Below, in pieces: positions 12,731 through 21,227 of a stretch of 64,000 nt of DNA. The stretch's first letter is position 1. Every line of letters starts with the position of its first letter. This stretch comes from Phycisphaerales bacterium. GTDB taxonomy: Bacteria; Planctomycetota; Phycisphaerae; Phycisphaerales; UBA1924. Both the position numbers and the translations under genes were made by a program. The DNA lies in NCBI GenBank assembly GCA_020831775.1, contig JAFIFZ010000079.1, positions 186,001-250,000 of the forward strand, written 5' to 3'. A model generated the notes under the pieces. The model was given only the letters and a program-made list of their open reading frames with translations. It did no database searches and was not told where the DNA came from.

Positions 12731-13672
12731 TCAGAGCCGCATCGCCCCCACCAGCCCGCCGATCGAGCGCTCGCCCTGCGATCGCACCCACTTCTCCAGG
12801 CCCTTGGCGATCTTGAGCGGCGAACGGGGATCGACGAACAGGCCCGTGCCGACCTCGACCGCTGAGGCGCCCGCGAGGATGAACGCCGCGGCGTCTTCCC
12901 AACGCAGCACGCCTCCCAGCCCGATGATCGGCAGCCCGCGCTCCTTGGCCAGTTCGCGGTAGACGGTGTGGACGAGGCGGAGGGCGACTGGGTGCAGAGC
13001 GGGGCCGGAGAGGCCGCCGGTGGTGTTGGCGAGCATCGGCTTTCGCGTGCGGATGTCGATCGCCATCGCGGGGATGGTGTTGCTAATGCAGAGTGCGTCG
13101 GCGCCGGCGTCGGCCGCGGCACGCGCAACATCCACCATCGAGGGCCGCCCCACCGCGATGGGGCTGAGCTTGACGAAGAGTCGTTTGCCGTTCAGTGCGC
13201 TGCGCACCTCGCCCACGAGCTCTGCCAGCGCACCGGGGTCGACGCCGAACTCGGTCCCGCCATGGACATTGGGGCAGGAGACATTCAGCTCGACCGCGGC
13301 CATCGCATCGACCTTCGCGAACGCCTCGGCGACGGCGCGATAGTCCTCGATCGCGTTGCCCGCGATCGAGCCGATGACTGGGCAGGGGACGGACGCGATC
13401 CTGGGGGCGTACTCGGCGCAGAACTTCTCGACGCCGACATTGGCCAGCCCTATCGCGTTGAGCATGCCCGCCCGCTCGGGCAGGATGCGCCAGGGCGGGT
13501 TGCCCTCGCGCGGCTCTCGCGTGATGGACTTGGTGACGATCGCGCCGACGCGGGAGAGGTCGATGGCGTCGGCCATTTCGTCGAGCGTGCCAGCGGTCCC
13601 GGCCGCGAGGATCACGGGGCGCCGGAGCCTCAGCCCCGCGATCTCAACAGTGAGTGGTCCGCCATCGCTCAT
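12731..13672 (-). CDS. pyrD: dihydroorotate dehydrogenase, class 1 (1B-like)
   Basis: It oxidises dihydroorotate to orotate in pyrimidine synthesis, using FMN. The product is 313 aa. The ATG at 13672 is chosen because MSDGGPLTVEIAGLRLRRPV gives the normal family N-terminus; the frame is open upstream without homology. Features are VILAAGTAGT near residue 20, NVSCPNVHGG near residue 130 with the catalytic Cys, KLSPIAVG, ISNTIPAMAIDI and TTGGLSGPALHPVALRLV, and a C-terminal FMN-phosphate loop IIGLGGVL...VEVGTG. The GLSGPAL segment fits class 1B, which normally pairs with PyrK; no pyrK is in the window. It converges on smc with a 26-base gap. Confidence 0.93.
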   Translation of the reverse strand: MSDGGPLTVEIAGLRLRRPVILAAGTAGTLDEMADAIDLSRVGAIVTKSITREPREGNPPWRILPERAGMLNAIGLANVGVEKFCAEYAPRIASVPCPVIGSIAGNAIEDYRAVAEAFAKVDAMAAVELNVSCPNVHGGTEFGVDPGALAELVGEVRSALNGKRLFVKLSPIAVGRPSMVDVARAAADAGADALCISNTIPAMAIDIRTRKPMLANTTGGLSGPALHPVALRLVHTVYRELAKERGLPIIGLGGVLRWEDAAAFILAGASAVEVGTGLFVDPRSPLKIAKGLEKWVRSQGERSIGGLVGAMRL

Positions 13673-13712
13673 CGACGCGAAGGTTAGGTCGCGTGCGGGC
13701 GACAACAAAACA

Positions 13713-13738
13713 CCCCCGCCGAAGGGGATCGGCGGGGG
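13713..13738 (-). terminator. rho-independent terminator of the dockerin protein gene
   Basis: CCCCCGCCG (13713-13721) pairs with CGGCGGGGG (13730-13738). On the minus strand the stem is followed by TGTTTTGTTG. It lies about 45 bases past the stop of the dockerin gene and just before the pyrD start. Confidence 0.85.
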
Positions 13739-13784
13739 CGCGAGGGAGAACAAGGCGGCAGAAGCCGCCCCTGAACGGGCTCTG

Positions 13785-14579
13785 TCAGCAGCCGGCGGCG
13801 AACGCGGCGAGGAACTCGAAGAAGTCGTCGGCGTCGATCACGCCGTCGTTGTTGAAGTCCGCGATGGGGTCGCCGTCGGCGAAGTACTGCAGGAAGAGGA
13901 AGAAGTCGTCGGCGTCGACGACGCCGTCGCCGTTGAGGTCGGGCCTGCAGGTCGGGCCGGCGGCGGTGATGGTCAGGTCGTCCATGATCAGCCGCGGCGC
14001 CGAGAACTGCCCGTTGTACTGGGCGTAGAGGTGCAGCGTGTCGAAGGCGTCGGCCGAGACGGACATGCTGGAGACGGCGGCATTGTCGCGCCCGCCGAGG
14101 TCGCTGATGGTGTAGCTGTCGGAGGCGACGAGCGTGCCGTCGCGATAGGCGTCGAGGTGGTAGCTGATGCCGCCCCACGGGCCGTTCTCGTAGAAGCCCA
14201 TGGCCATGCTGGCCTCGCTGGCGAGATCGTCAAGGTCCATCCACATCTCGACGATGACGCCGATGGAGAGGTTGGGCCCGGGGACATACGCACGGCCGAA
14301 GGTCAGCACATTGTCGGGGCTGCCCCAGCCGGGGAAGTCGTCGTGGAAGTACTGGGCGTTCTCGATGATGAAGGTGCTGCCCATGTCATCGGCGATGAAG
14401 GTGGCGCCGTCGGGGAAGACGCCGGGCTGGTTGTTGAGGTCACGGTAGGTGACCCCGTTGTAGTAGAATGTTTCGCCGAGGAATCCCTCGGACAGGTCGT
14501 CGTAGTGGCTGACGGTGGTCTGGGCGCCGGCGCCGGTCACGGCGAGCGCCAGCCCTGCGAACATCGCGATCTTCTTCAT
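13785..14579 (-). CDS. secreted protein with C-terminal GC-type dockerin-like domain
   Basis: The 264-aa product starts at an ATG at 14579 with GGAGG upstream; MKKIAMFAGLALAVTGAGAQ is the signal peptide. The middle, about 190 residues, is beta-rich with many aromatic residues (ADDMGSTFIIENAQYFHDD, DNAAVSSMSVSADAFDTLHL) and may be a jelly-roll-like binding domain. The last 55 residues contain two EF-hand-type calcium loops (DLNGDGVVDADDFFLFL and DFNNDGVIDADDFFEFL) and end in AAFAAGC. This matches the dockerin-like anchor ending in Gly-Cys that is common in Phycisphaerae secreted proteins. The partner of such dockerins is not established here. A strong terminator follows. Confidence 0.85.
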   Translation of the reverse strand: MKKIAMFAGLALAVTGAGAQTTVSHYDDLSEGFLGETFYYNGVTYRDLNNQPGVFPDGATFIADDMGSTFIIENAQYFHDDFPGWGSPDNVLTFGRAYVPGPNLSIGVIVEMWMDLDDLASEASMAMGFYENGPWGGISYHLDAYRDGTLVASDSYTISDLGGRDNAAVSSMSVSADAFDTLHLYAQYNGQFSAPRLIMDDLTITAAGPTCRPDLNGDGVVDADDFFLFLQYFADGDPIADFNNDGVIDADDFFEFLAAFAAGC

Positions 14580-14653
14580 TTCCGCATCCTCCTTGCCCGG
14601 TGTGGGCCGGGCGTGGCGGGCCATCTCTGGTCCGCTGTCAAATGGTTCAAGGC

Positions 14654-15898
14654 TCACTCAGCATCGCCGCCGGAAAACCGGTGACGCATCATCACACTCG
14701 ACGGCATCGGCGGGTGCGGTACACGCACCCGGTACAGCTCGAACCCCCCGGGATCCACCCCCAGCATCGAGAACACACCCGCGGCGAGCTGCGCGTACGA
14801 GCCCACATCAGGCGTGTGCGCCATCGCCAGCCCCGAGCCCAGCGAGACGATCCGCTCGCCGACGGGCAGGGCGTCCGCGTCGTCGGCGCTCGTCTGCGAG
14901 GCGAGGTCGCTGAACACCCGCAGCTCTCGCTCAGCCTTCGGAAACAGGTCTTTCTGCATGAACAGGTCGAAGTGCAGCGTCTCGGCGGGGATCCGCACAC
15001 CGATGCCGAAGTTCGCGACGCGACCGGCCTTGCCCGTCGCTTTCGAGATGTTCCGGACCAACTCACCGGTGACCAGTGTCCGCTCTCCCCGTTTGCCGAC
15101 TGCGCCCGGCAGCATCTCGTCCTGCAGGATCCCGCCCGTGGCGCGCACACGACGCAGCGAAGGCATCGGCTTGGAGCAGTACGCGCCGAGCACAGGCACG
15201 CCGCCGTGGGTCTCGGCCTGCTCGGGATCCAGCGCCACACGCTCGACGGGAGGCGGGGCGTCGCCTTCGAGCACCACCGACTGGTTGACGATCCATCGCA
15301 CGCCCGGACGCGTCTGGCGGTAGCCCACCAGCCCGCGCACCTGCGCCATGTGGAACCACCCCTCGCGATCGTCAGACGCCAGCAGCACGCTCATCGACAG
15401 CAGCACGCGGCAGCGCACGCCCCAGATATAGCTGTTGCCCTCGAACGCGCGCTCGCGCCACTTCGCGTCCGCCTCTGCAGGGCCCACGCACGATTCGAGC
15501 AGCATCTCGAACTCTGTGCGGCTGGCCGCGTGCGCGTCGGCGAGCGACTCGAACCCCTGAGCCGCTCGGGCCGCGTCGTCGACCATCGCCTCGGGCACGC
15601 CCGAGCCCCGCGCCGCCTCCAGCCACACCGAAAGACTCTTGGGGCTGGGCATGTGCCGGGCCGCGACGAACGGGTCTTCCGAGTACACCACCTTGACGAG
15701 CTGCCACGCGAGCTTGCGGTGGATCCCGAAGGCCTCGCAGACCGAACTGATCGCCTTCGAGCCCGGGCACTTGCGCTCGATGATCCGGGCGAGCGCGTCT
15801 CGGACGGCCCCGATCGATTCGACGGCCTGGGCCTCGAACGCGCCGGCGTCGGCGGGCTTGGCGTCGGGTTGGATCTGCTGGGGCGTCACAACAGCCAA
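14654..15898 (-). CDS. conserved-type hypothetical protein with possible N-terminal helix-turn-helix
   Basis: The product is 414 aa. The frame's best start is TTG at 15898 (or GTG three codons later); no ATG is available and no clear ribosome-binding site is seen, so the start is uncertain. Residues about 25-70 form helices with an HTH-like pattern (AISSVCEAFGIHRKLAWQ, then LVKVVYSEDP), followed by a helical region and a C-terminal alpha/beta region containing ALGVPVLG-like strands. There is no signal peptide or membrane segment, so it is cytoplasmic. A perfect 15-base palindrome lies about 30 bases upstream, which would fit autoregulation by a DNA-binding protein. I do not recognise the family; function is inferred only weakly. 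Confidence 0.75.
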   Translation of the reverse strand: MAVVTPQQIQPDAKPADAGAFEAQAVESIGAVRDALARIIERKCPGSKAISSVCEAFGIHRKLAWQLVKVVYSEDPFVAARHMPSPKSLSVWLEAARGSGVPEAMVDDAARAAQGFESLADAHAASRTEFEMLLESCVGPAEADAKWRERAFEGNSYIWGVRCRVLLSMSVLLASDDREGWFHMAQVRGLVGYRQTRPGVRWIVNQSVVLEGDAPPPVERVALDPEQAETHGGVPVLGAYCSKPMPSLRRVRATGGILQDEMLPGAVGKRGERTLVTGELVRNISKATGKAGRVANFGIGVRIPAETLHFDLFMQKDLFPKAERELRVFSDLASQTSADDADALPVGERIVSLGSGLAMAHTPDVGSYAQLAAGVFSMLGVDPGGFELYRVRVPHPPMPSSVMMRHRFSGGDAE

Positions 15899-15927
15899 GA
15901 TACCGGATCGGCCGTCCGTTTCAAGAG

Positions 15928-15942
15928 TTGTTTCTGAAACAA
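15928..15942. promoter_or_regulatory. perfect palindrome, candidate operator
   Basis: TTGTTTCTGAAACAA is a perfect odd-length palindrome (seven-base arms around one base) in an AT-rich gap, 30-44 bases upstream of the start of the 414-aa possible DNA-binding protein. It is too short and lacks the U-tract for a terminator. Operator function is inferred. Confidence 0.45.
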
Positions 15943-16001
15943 AGGCAAAAACTGCGTCATCGCTTCGAAATACCGATTTTTAACCGTACAAATGGATCGA
16001 C

Positions 16002-16544
16002 TCAGAACAGCGGTGCGCCCGCGGCCACGCGCCCTTTGGAGACCTCAAGCCCCTCGTGGCGGAGAAGTGAGGCCTTGCGGTCCAGACCGCCGCTGAAACC
16101 GACGAGCCTGCCGTCCCGGCCGATGACTCGGTGACAGGGCACGACGATCGGGAGGGGATTGGCGCTGTTGGCGCCCCCGACCGCTTGGGCCCCCCTCGGT
16201 GAACCGACTTGCGCAGCAATCTCGGCGTAGGTCCGGGTCTGACCGAAGGGGATCTCCGCGAGTGCCGCCCATACGCGGCGCCGGAAGTCCTTGCCCCCGG
16301 GGTCGAGCGGGAGGTCGAAGGTGGTGCGCCGGCCGGCGAAGTACTCGGCGATCTGGTCGGCCGCCTCGTCGAGCTCGCCCACGGCTTCGGTCGAGCCGGG
16401 CGGGAGCGGCACGGCGCCGCCGAAGCGGATGCTCCGGAGCGCGCCGTCGGGGCGACCGAAGAGGGTCAGTGTTCCCACCGGCGAATCGACGCTTCGGTAG
16501 AGCAGAGCGCCGCGACGCTCCGGCTTCGCGTTCGTGCACACCAT
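16002..16544 (-). CDS. ogt: methylated-DNA--protein-cysteine methyltransferase
   Basis: It repairs O6-alkylguanine in DNA by transferring the alkyl group to its own Cys. The product is 180 aa. The start ATG at 16544 overlaps the stop of the upstream kinase gene (TGATG), favouring it over the ATG ten codons upstream. The catalytic motif is PCHRV with Cys127, followed by IGRDGRLVGFSGGLDRKASL; the preceding FRRRVWAALAEIPFGQTRTY segment is the DNA-binding helix region of the family, and an N-terminal domain typical of Ogt/MGMT is present. The Asn hinge (GGANSANP) is present. Coupling to a kinase/sigma operon is unusual and may place repair under its control. Confidence 0.93.
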   Translation of the reverse strand: MVCTNAKPERRGALLYRSVDSPVGTLTLFGRPDGALRSIRFGGAVPLPPGSTEAVGELDEAADQIAEYFAGRRTTFDLPLDPGGKDFRRRVWAALAEIPFGQTRTYAEIAAQVGSPRGAQAVGGANSANPLPIVVPCHRVIGRDGRLVGFSGGLDRKASLLRHEGLEVSKGRVAAGAPLF

Positions 16545-18712
16545 CACTGCGGGCGATGGAGCCTCACGCCCCATTCCTGCGTGAGGGTCCGCTCCAGGAG
16601 GGCGCGTTGCTCCGGCGTCGCGCCGAGCACCTCGGGCGGGAGCCAGTTCATCGTCTGGCCGACGGTCCGGTGGATCGGGCTGCCCCAGCGCGGACCGGCG
16701 CAGATCTCGTCGTGACGCAGCAGCATCGCGACGGCCTCTTGCAGGGCCTCGGTGTCGCGCTCGTGCTCGGGCTTTCGCATCTCCACGGACGCGATGGAGG
16801 CCGCCGTCAGGATGCCGACATAGTCAAGCCAGGCGTGGTCGTCTGGCATCGCGGCCCGCCATCCCTCCAGATTCGCTTCCAGGATCGCTCTGGCCTCTTC
16901 CGGCTCCCACGCCCGCTGCTTCCAGAAGCCGAGGCTGAGCTGCCAGTAGAGCGCCTCGATCGAATGGGACATCCCCGCGGACTCATAACGCTCCAACACC
17001 CGCTCGGCGATCTCGAACCTGTAGTGATAGAGGAGCGTGCCGTCGTTCCCGTACTTCATCAGGGGCGTGCCGATCGTCTCCTCCAGGAGCGCGAGCATCG
17101 GCAACACTTCCCAGGTGGGGTTGGGGACGTGGGCGTGGAGCATCGGCAAGGAGTCGGCGACGAACTGCTGGGTCTGCTCGATCAACCGCTCGCTGAGCTC
17201 CGCCTGGTGGCGGCTCTCAAGCAGCTTCTCCCGCTGCTCGGCGAGCATGAGCTGGGCCTCGGCCTTTTCGAGGCGATGACGCCCTTCGGTGTGGGCCGCC
17301 AGGCCGGCGCCGGCGAGCAGAACCAGCAGCAGCCCGGTGATCGCCATGCACTCCTTCGGTTTGCGTCTGAAGTAGAGGCGGGTGCGCCGAGCGAGCGTCG
17401 GGCTCCTCCAGGCCAGGGGCTCGTGCCCGAGCCAGGCCCGCAGATCGTCGGCCACCCCAGCGGCGGAGGCCTGGCGGTGGTGCGCATCGGGCGAGAGCGC
17501 CCGCAGACAGATCGCTTCGAGATCCTCATCGACACTCGGGTTCAGAATTGACGGCGAACGGGGCTCGCCGCCGAACCCGTGGAGGTAATGCTCGACCTCT
17601 TCGCGGCTGGCGCCGTTGGGGTACGCCCCGGTCAGCAGCCAGTAGAGGATGCCTCCGAGGGCGTAGATGTCCGCCGCGGGCATGTAGGCGCCGTCCGCGG
17701 CTCGGAACTGCTCGGGCGACATGAACGCGAGGTTGCCCAGCAGCCTCTTGCGTCCGGACTCTTCATCGATAAACCCGTCGGTCCTGACAGAGAGGCCGAA
17801 GTCGGCGACGCGAACACGCCCAAGCTCGTCGATGATGATGTTCGCGGGCTTGAGGTCGCAGTGCACGACCTGCGCGTTGTGCGCGGCTTGCACACCGTCT
17901 GCGATCTGCCGGACGATCTCCGCGGCACGCTTGGGTGAGGGCCTTCCGTGGCGTTTAAAATGGTCGGAGAGACTATCGCCTTCGACATACTCGAAGACGA
18001 CGAAATCTTCGTCCTCGCCCGAGACGCCGCGGTCGAGCACACGGACGACATTGGAGTGGTCGATGCGCCTGGCCTTGATCGCCTCGGCGACCAGTCGGTC
18101 GCGAGCGAGCGCCGAGGTGCTCTTGGCGTCGATCACCTTGATCGCGACCATCGCCTGGGACGCGTAACCCGAGAGCTTCCGGTCGATCGCGCGGTAGACG
18201 ACGCCGTGCGAGCCGGCCCCGATCCGCTCGCGGAGCTCGTACCTCCGCATGCCCGGCGCGAGCTCGGGGCCGAACTCCTCGGGCAGCGGCCGGAAGATGC
18301 GGCGCGGGCGCTCGGGCGTCTCGGTCCGGGTGGAGGCCAGGGCCTCAGAGAGCATGGCGGAGGTGCGGACCGCGTCGCGCAGTTCGGGGTAGTTCTCCTC
18401 CAAGGTTGAGGAGGCATGCGAGGGGTCGAGGCCGAAGCCGACCATGGCGCGGAGCACGGTCTCGATCGCCGCGTCGAGCACGACCGGGCGCTCGGGCAGG
18501 TCGGGCAGCACATCCATGAAGTCCTGGAGCGTGACGCTGCCCAAGGCGTCGAGCTCCTCCATGGCCTCGCCGAAGGCGAGGAAGACATCGGCCAGCGCGT
18601 CGTCGTCGAGGCCCTTCAGCCGGTCACGAAGCATCGCCAACCGGAACGGGCCGACCGTCGCCGACATCCGCCGGATCTCATCGATCACGCGATCGGCCGT
18701 CGCCTCGGTCAT
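16544..18712 (-). CDS. membrane-anchored Ser/Thr protein kinase, partner of an ECF sigma factor
   Basis: The 722-aa protein begins MTEATADRVIDEIRRM at an ATG that overlaps the sigma-factor stop by four bases (ATGA). After a helical N-terminal region of about 150 residues comes a kinase domain with Gly loop IGAGSHGVVYRA (about 160), Lys in VAIKVI (about 187), HCDLKPAN (about 281; Cys replaces the usual Arg of HRD) and DFGLSV (about 305). One membrane segment (AITGLLLVLLAGAGLAA, about 455-475) follows, then a coiled, TPR-like periplasmic or cytoplasmic region of about 240 residues. Kinase next to an ECF sigma factor is a common planctomycete signalling arrangement. Targets are unknown. Confidence 0.9.
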   Translation of the reverse strand: MTEATADRVIDEIRRMSATVGPFRLAMLRDRLKGLDDDALADVFLAFGEAMEELDALGSVTLQDFMDVLPDLPERPVVLDAAIETVLRAMVGFGLDPSHASSTLEENYPELRDAVRTSAMLSEALASTRTETPERPRRIFRPLPEEFGPELAPGMRRYELRERIGAGSHGVVYRAIDRKLSGYASQAMVAIKVIDAKSTSALARDRLVAEAIKARRIDHSNVVRVLDRGVSGEDEDFVVFEYVEGDSLSDHFKRHGRPSPKRAAEIVRQIADGVQAAHNAQVVHCDLKPANIIIDELGRVRVADFGLSVRTDGFIDEESGRKRLLGNLAFMSPEQFRAADGAYMPAADIYALGGILYWLLTGAYPNGASREEVEHYLHGFGGEPRSPSILNPSVDEDLEAICLRALSPDAHHRQASAAGVADDLRAWLGHEPLAWRSPTLARRTRLYFRRKPKECMAITGLLLVLLAGAGLAAHTEGRHRLEKAEAQLMLAEQREKLLESRHQAELSERLIEQTQQFVADSLPMLHAHVPNPTWEVLPMLALLEETIGTPLMKYGNDGTLLYHYRFEIAERVLERYESAGMSHSIEALYWQLSLGFWKQRAWEPEEARAILEANLEGWRAAMPDDHAWLDYVGILTAASIASVEMRKPEHERDTEALQEAVAMLLRHDEICAGPRWGSPIHRTVGQTMNWLPPEVLGATPEQRALLERTLTQEWGVRLHRPQ

Positions 18713-19395
18713 GACGCGGGCTCCTCGATCAGTTCTCTGAGCCGCTGTCGCAGGCGTTCCCACCTCTTGCGGGCGGCGGCGGGCGAGATGTCCAGATGAG
18801 CGGCGATGACCCCGTGGCTTGCGCCACCGAGCCAGAGCGAGAGCATCTCCCGTTCTTCCGGCGACTCGAGCGATCGGAGCAGGCGGTCGATCTCGAGCTC
18901 GGCCTGATCCGGCCCGCTTTGATCGGCCGCGTTGAGCCGTTGGAGCAGCGCCGAGGCCAGGGGCGAGTCCTCGCCCGACTCGAGCTGCTTGAGGTGTTCC
19001 ATCACGCGGATCTTGCGGGCCAGCGCGTTGTTGGCGATCTGCTCAAGCAGCGCGACGAGCTGGCCGGGTGTTTCGGCACGGACCTTGCCCGAGCGGACGA
19101 ACTGATCGAATCGCCGGGCGACGGTCGAGCTGAGCTCCTGCGAGTCGAACAGGCGACGGAGCGAACGCCCGAGCTTGTGGCGGAAACGACGCCGAAGGAT
19201 CGGGCCGTAACGCTGCATCAGTTCCGCCGCGGCTTCCCGGTCGCCGGCGCGAACGCGGGCGAGCACCGACTCGAGGTCCTCCGGCGCCATCGGGTTGGGC
19301 TGGACGGTCGCCGTCAGCGGTTGTTCGGCGTGACCGGGCCCGTGCTCGGGCAGGTCGTCGCTCTCATCGAATGTCAGGCGTGGAGTCGCGATCAT
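18709..19395 (-). CDS. ECF-family RNA polymerase sigma factor (planctomycete STK-linked type)
   Basis: The 228-aa protein has a roughly 40-residue N-terminal extension and then region 2 (VLARVRAGDREAAAELMQRY, with the long helix LRRRFRHKLGRSLRRLFDSQ), a linker, and region 4 (ESPEEREMLSLWLGGASHG, then VIAAHLDISPAAARKRWERL), a helix-turn-helix that reads the -35 element. It is the first gene of a three-gene unit, sigma factor, kinase, O6-alkylguanine methyltransferase, held together by ATGA and TGATG overlaps. Regulation by the kinase, rather than by a membrane anti-sigma factor, is likely from known relatives. No anti-sigma gene is adjacent. Confidence 0.9.
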   Translation of the reverse strand: MIATPRLTFDESDDLPEHGPGHAEQPLTATVQPNPMAPEDLESVLARVRAGDREAAAELMQRYGPILRRRFRHKLGRSLRRLFDSQELSSTVARRFDQFVRSGKVRAETPGQLVALLEQIANNALARKIRVMEHLKQLESGEDSPLASALLQRLNAADQSGPDQAELEIDRLLRSLESPEEREMLSLWLGGASHGVIAAHLDISPAAARKRWERLRQRLRELIEEPAS

Positions 19396-19565
19396 CGTGC
19401 CGCTCGTGCTCAGCCAATCGACCTGAAGCCCGATATCCGGATCGCCAGATCCGATTGCGGGTGAGAAAACTTTCTAACTCCTGTCACATCCGCCCCCTTG
19501 CGCGCCCCTCTCGGGGTGACTCATCGAGGTTCATAGGGACGCCCCCCAGCCGCAGGGAGGTTGTG

Positions 19566-20072
19566 ATGGCAGTACGCGCACACTTTACCAAATCATTTGC
19601 GATCATCGCGACCCTATTTTTCGGATTTTCATCGGCTGTTTCAATTGCGGATGTCGGAGTCGCCTCTGGAGGCGACCGATCAGGGGATATCCAGGGGTTC
19701 TATCCCGATTTTATGTCCGATAATCCGTACGCTCCCATCGACGATCACCAGCTCTGGCGCGACCAGTTCATCGAGTTCCTGCAACGCTTCCGCCTCTTCA
19801 CCGGGGCTCAGGTCGTCACTGCAGCCACCACGCAGTCGGGGCAGTCCGGCGCAACAACACAGGAAGTCCTGTTCGAGGCCGAGCAGCTCCAGTACGAGTA
19901 CGCCGCCTACGGCATCAAGCCGGACCTGACGCCATCAGAGAAGGACCAGCTCGCGTTGGACCTTATTGAGGCGTTGGAACTGCTCGACGAAGACCCCGGG
20001 GTGTTGTCACCCGACCAGCGAGACGCCATCGCCCAGACCCTCAACGCCATGCTCGCGGAAGTGTCGAACTAG
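19566..20072 (+). CDS. exported protein of unknown function
   Basis: The 168-aa product starts at an ATG with GGAGG five bases upstream, inside a longer open frame whose upstream part lacks these signals. Residues 1-28 (TKSFAIIATLFFGFSSAVS, then IADV) are a signal peptide. The mature part is helical and acidic, with the segments DQFIEFLQRFRLFTG, LFEAEQLQYEYAAYGIKPDL and IEALELLDEDPGVLSPDQRD. It has no Cys, membrane segment or known motif. It stands alone between the divergent ECF gene and its own terminator. Function not recognised. Confidence 0.75.
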   Translation: MAVRAHFTKSFAIIATLFFGFSSAVSIADVGVASGGDRSGDIQGFYPDFMSDNPYAPIDDHQLWRDQFIEFLQRFRLFTGAQVVTAATTQSGQSGATTQEVLFEAEQLQYEYAAYGIKPDLTPSEKDQLALDLIEALELLDEDPGVLSPDQRDAIAQTLNAMLAEVSN

Positions 20073-20139
20073 TTTTCCGAACGATCCAAGCAGCCTCACC
20101 GAACGCGAGCAACCCGGGATGAGGCAGCGGCGAACGGCG

Positions 20140-20164
20140 CCGGGCGACCTAAACGGACGCCCGG
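20140..20164 (+). terminator. rho-independent terminator of the exported protein gene
   Basis: CCGGGCG (20140-20146) and CGCCCGG (20158-20164) form a stem followed by TTGTCGTTTTT, about 70 bases past the stop codon. A second inverted repeat (GGAGGCCG 20176-20183, CGGCCTCC 20202-20209) lies directly downstream, near the end of the convergent gene. Confidence 0.7.
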
Positions 20165-20225
20165 TTGTCGTTTTTGGAGGCCGGTTTATGCGAAAAACAT
20201 GCGGCCTCCCGCCGCCCCGGCCGAC

Positions 20226-21044
20226 TCAGCGGGCGTGCGGGATGTCGTAATCGTGGGGCAGCATCGAATCGGTGAGCTGGTCGTACCAGCCGGTCTCGAA
20301 GCCGGGCAGGTCCGAACCCATGGGCGACCACCACCCGCCGTGCCCGGTCGGGGAGGAGGGCATGACCGGCTCGGGGCTGAGCAGGACGCGCGGCGTGGCG
20401 GCGGGCGTGGGCCGTTCTGCCGCGCCGGCCGACGCGAACAACTGCAGGCTTGCGGAGACCCGATCGCCCAGATGCGACAGCCCGGCGAGCCTCTCGCCGA
20501 GGGAGGCCGCGCGATCGTCGAGCGAGGCGTACATGCGAACGAGCGACTCGACCGCCGACTCGCGCGTCCGGCCGAGAGCATCGGTGATGGCGTCGCTCCA
20601 GGCGGCGACGGCCTCGGGACGCAGCAGGCCGAGGCGGGCGGCGATCTCCGCCGGGTTATCTGGCGCCTCCTCGATGGCGGCGAGCCCGATTTCGGGGGTT
20701 TCAGCGCGGGGGAGCGAGGCGATCGCGCGTGCGGAGGCCCGACGCCACGCGTCGGTCGCGGTCTCCAAAGCGGCGATCCCTTGCTCTGCTGAGCGATTGG
20801 CAGCCTCGATGGCGGGCGGGGCGGCCTCGAGCATCGCCCCGATCTGCCGCAGCGTCTGGAGCCCGACGGAAAGGCCGGCCAGATCACGCAGGGTGCGTGC
20901 ATCGGGACGGTCGGCGTCCGAGCCGTCGGCGCCCTGGATCGAGCCGGCGGGCTGGTCGGCGGCGGGGCGCGTGCCGAGGGCGGCGACGATGAGAGCGGCC
21001 AGCAGCAGCAGGCCGACGGTCGGTTGAGCGGTGTTGGATGCCAT
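20226..21044 (-). CDS. membrane-anchored helical protein of unknown function
   Basis: The 272-aa product starts at an ATG at 21044 with GGAGGAG nine bases upstream. Residues 1-25 (PTVGLLLLAALIVAALGT) are one membrane anchor or uncleaved signal. Residues about 45-215 are Ala/Glu-rich amphipathic helices (coiled-coil or helical-bundle character; e.g. AANRSAEQGIAALETATDAW). The C-terminal 60 residues are Pro/Gly/Trp-rich (GHGGWWSPMGSDLPGF) and probably unstructured. No known domain is recognised; its position between a convergent exported-protein gene and the divergent argR gene gives no clue. Confidence 0.7.
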   Translation of the reverse strand: MASNTAQPTVGLLLLAALIVAALGTRPAADQPAGSIQGADGSDADRPDARTLRDLAGLSVGLQTLRQIGAMLEAAPPAIEAANRSAEQGIAALETATDAWRRASARAIASLPRAETPEIGLAAIEEAPDNPAEIAARLGLLRPEAVAAWSDAITDALGRTRESAVESLVRMYASLDDRAASLGERLAGLSHLGDRVSASLQLFASAGAAERPTPAATPRVLLSPEPVMPSSPTGHGGWWSPMGSDLPGFETGWYDQLTDSMLPHDYDIPHAR

Positions 21045-21191
21045 GACAGAACTCCTCCGGGCGCACGAATCCACAGAGGGGGATCGGAGGGGCCCACGTT
21101 CTGGGTTGAGAATTCCCGGACCGGACCCGTGTGGGCGTCTTCTGCGCTGGCGAACCGGGCCGGAGCGGCGAAGGTCCAATAAATTGACGGG

Positions 21192-21220
21192 TTGACAACT
21201 TTATGCAGAGCATGAATGAT
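21192..21220 (+). promoter_or_regulatory. sigma70-like promoter of the arginine operon, apparently leaderless
   Basis: TTGACA (21192-21197) and AATGAT (21215-21220) are separated by exactly 17 bases. Transcription would begin near 21227, immediately before the ATG at 21228, so the argR message would be leaderless. This explains the absence of a ribosome-binding site. The promoter is read by eye and not tested. Confidence 0.5.
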
Positions 21221-21227
21221 CTTGCAC

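Noticed and set aside
12731-13672. A pyrK partner for the class 1B-like dihydroorotate dehydrogenase
   Set aside because: No iron-sulfur or FAD-binding PyrK-like frame lies near pyrD; it may lie elsewhere or the enzyme may use another acceptor.
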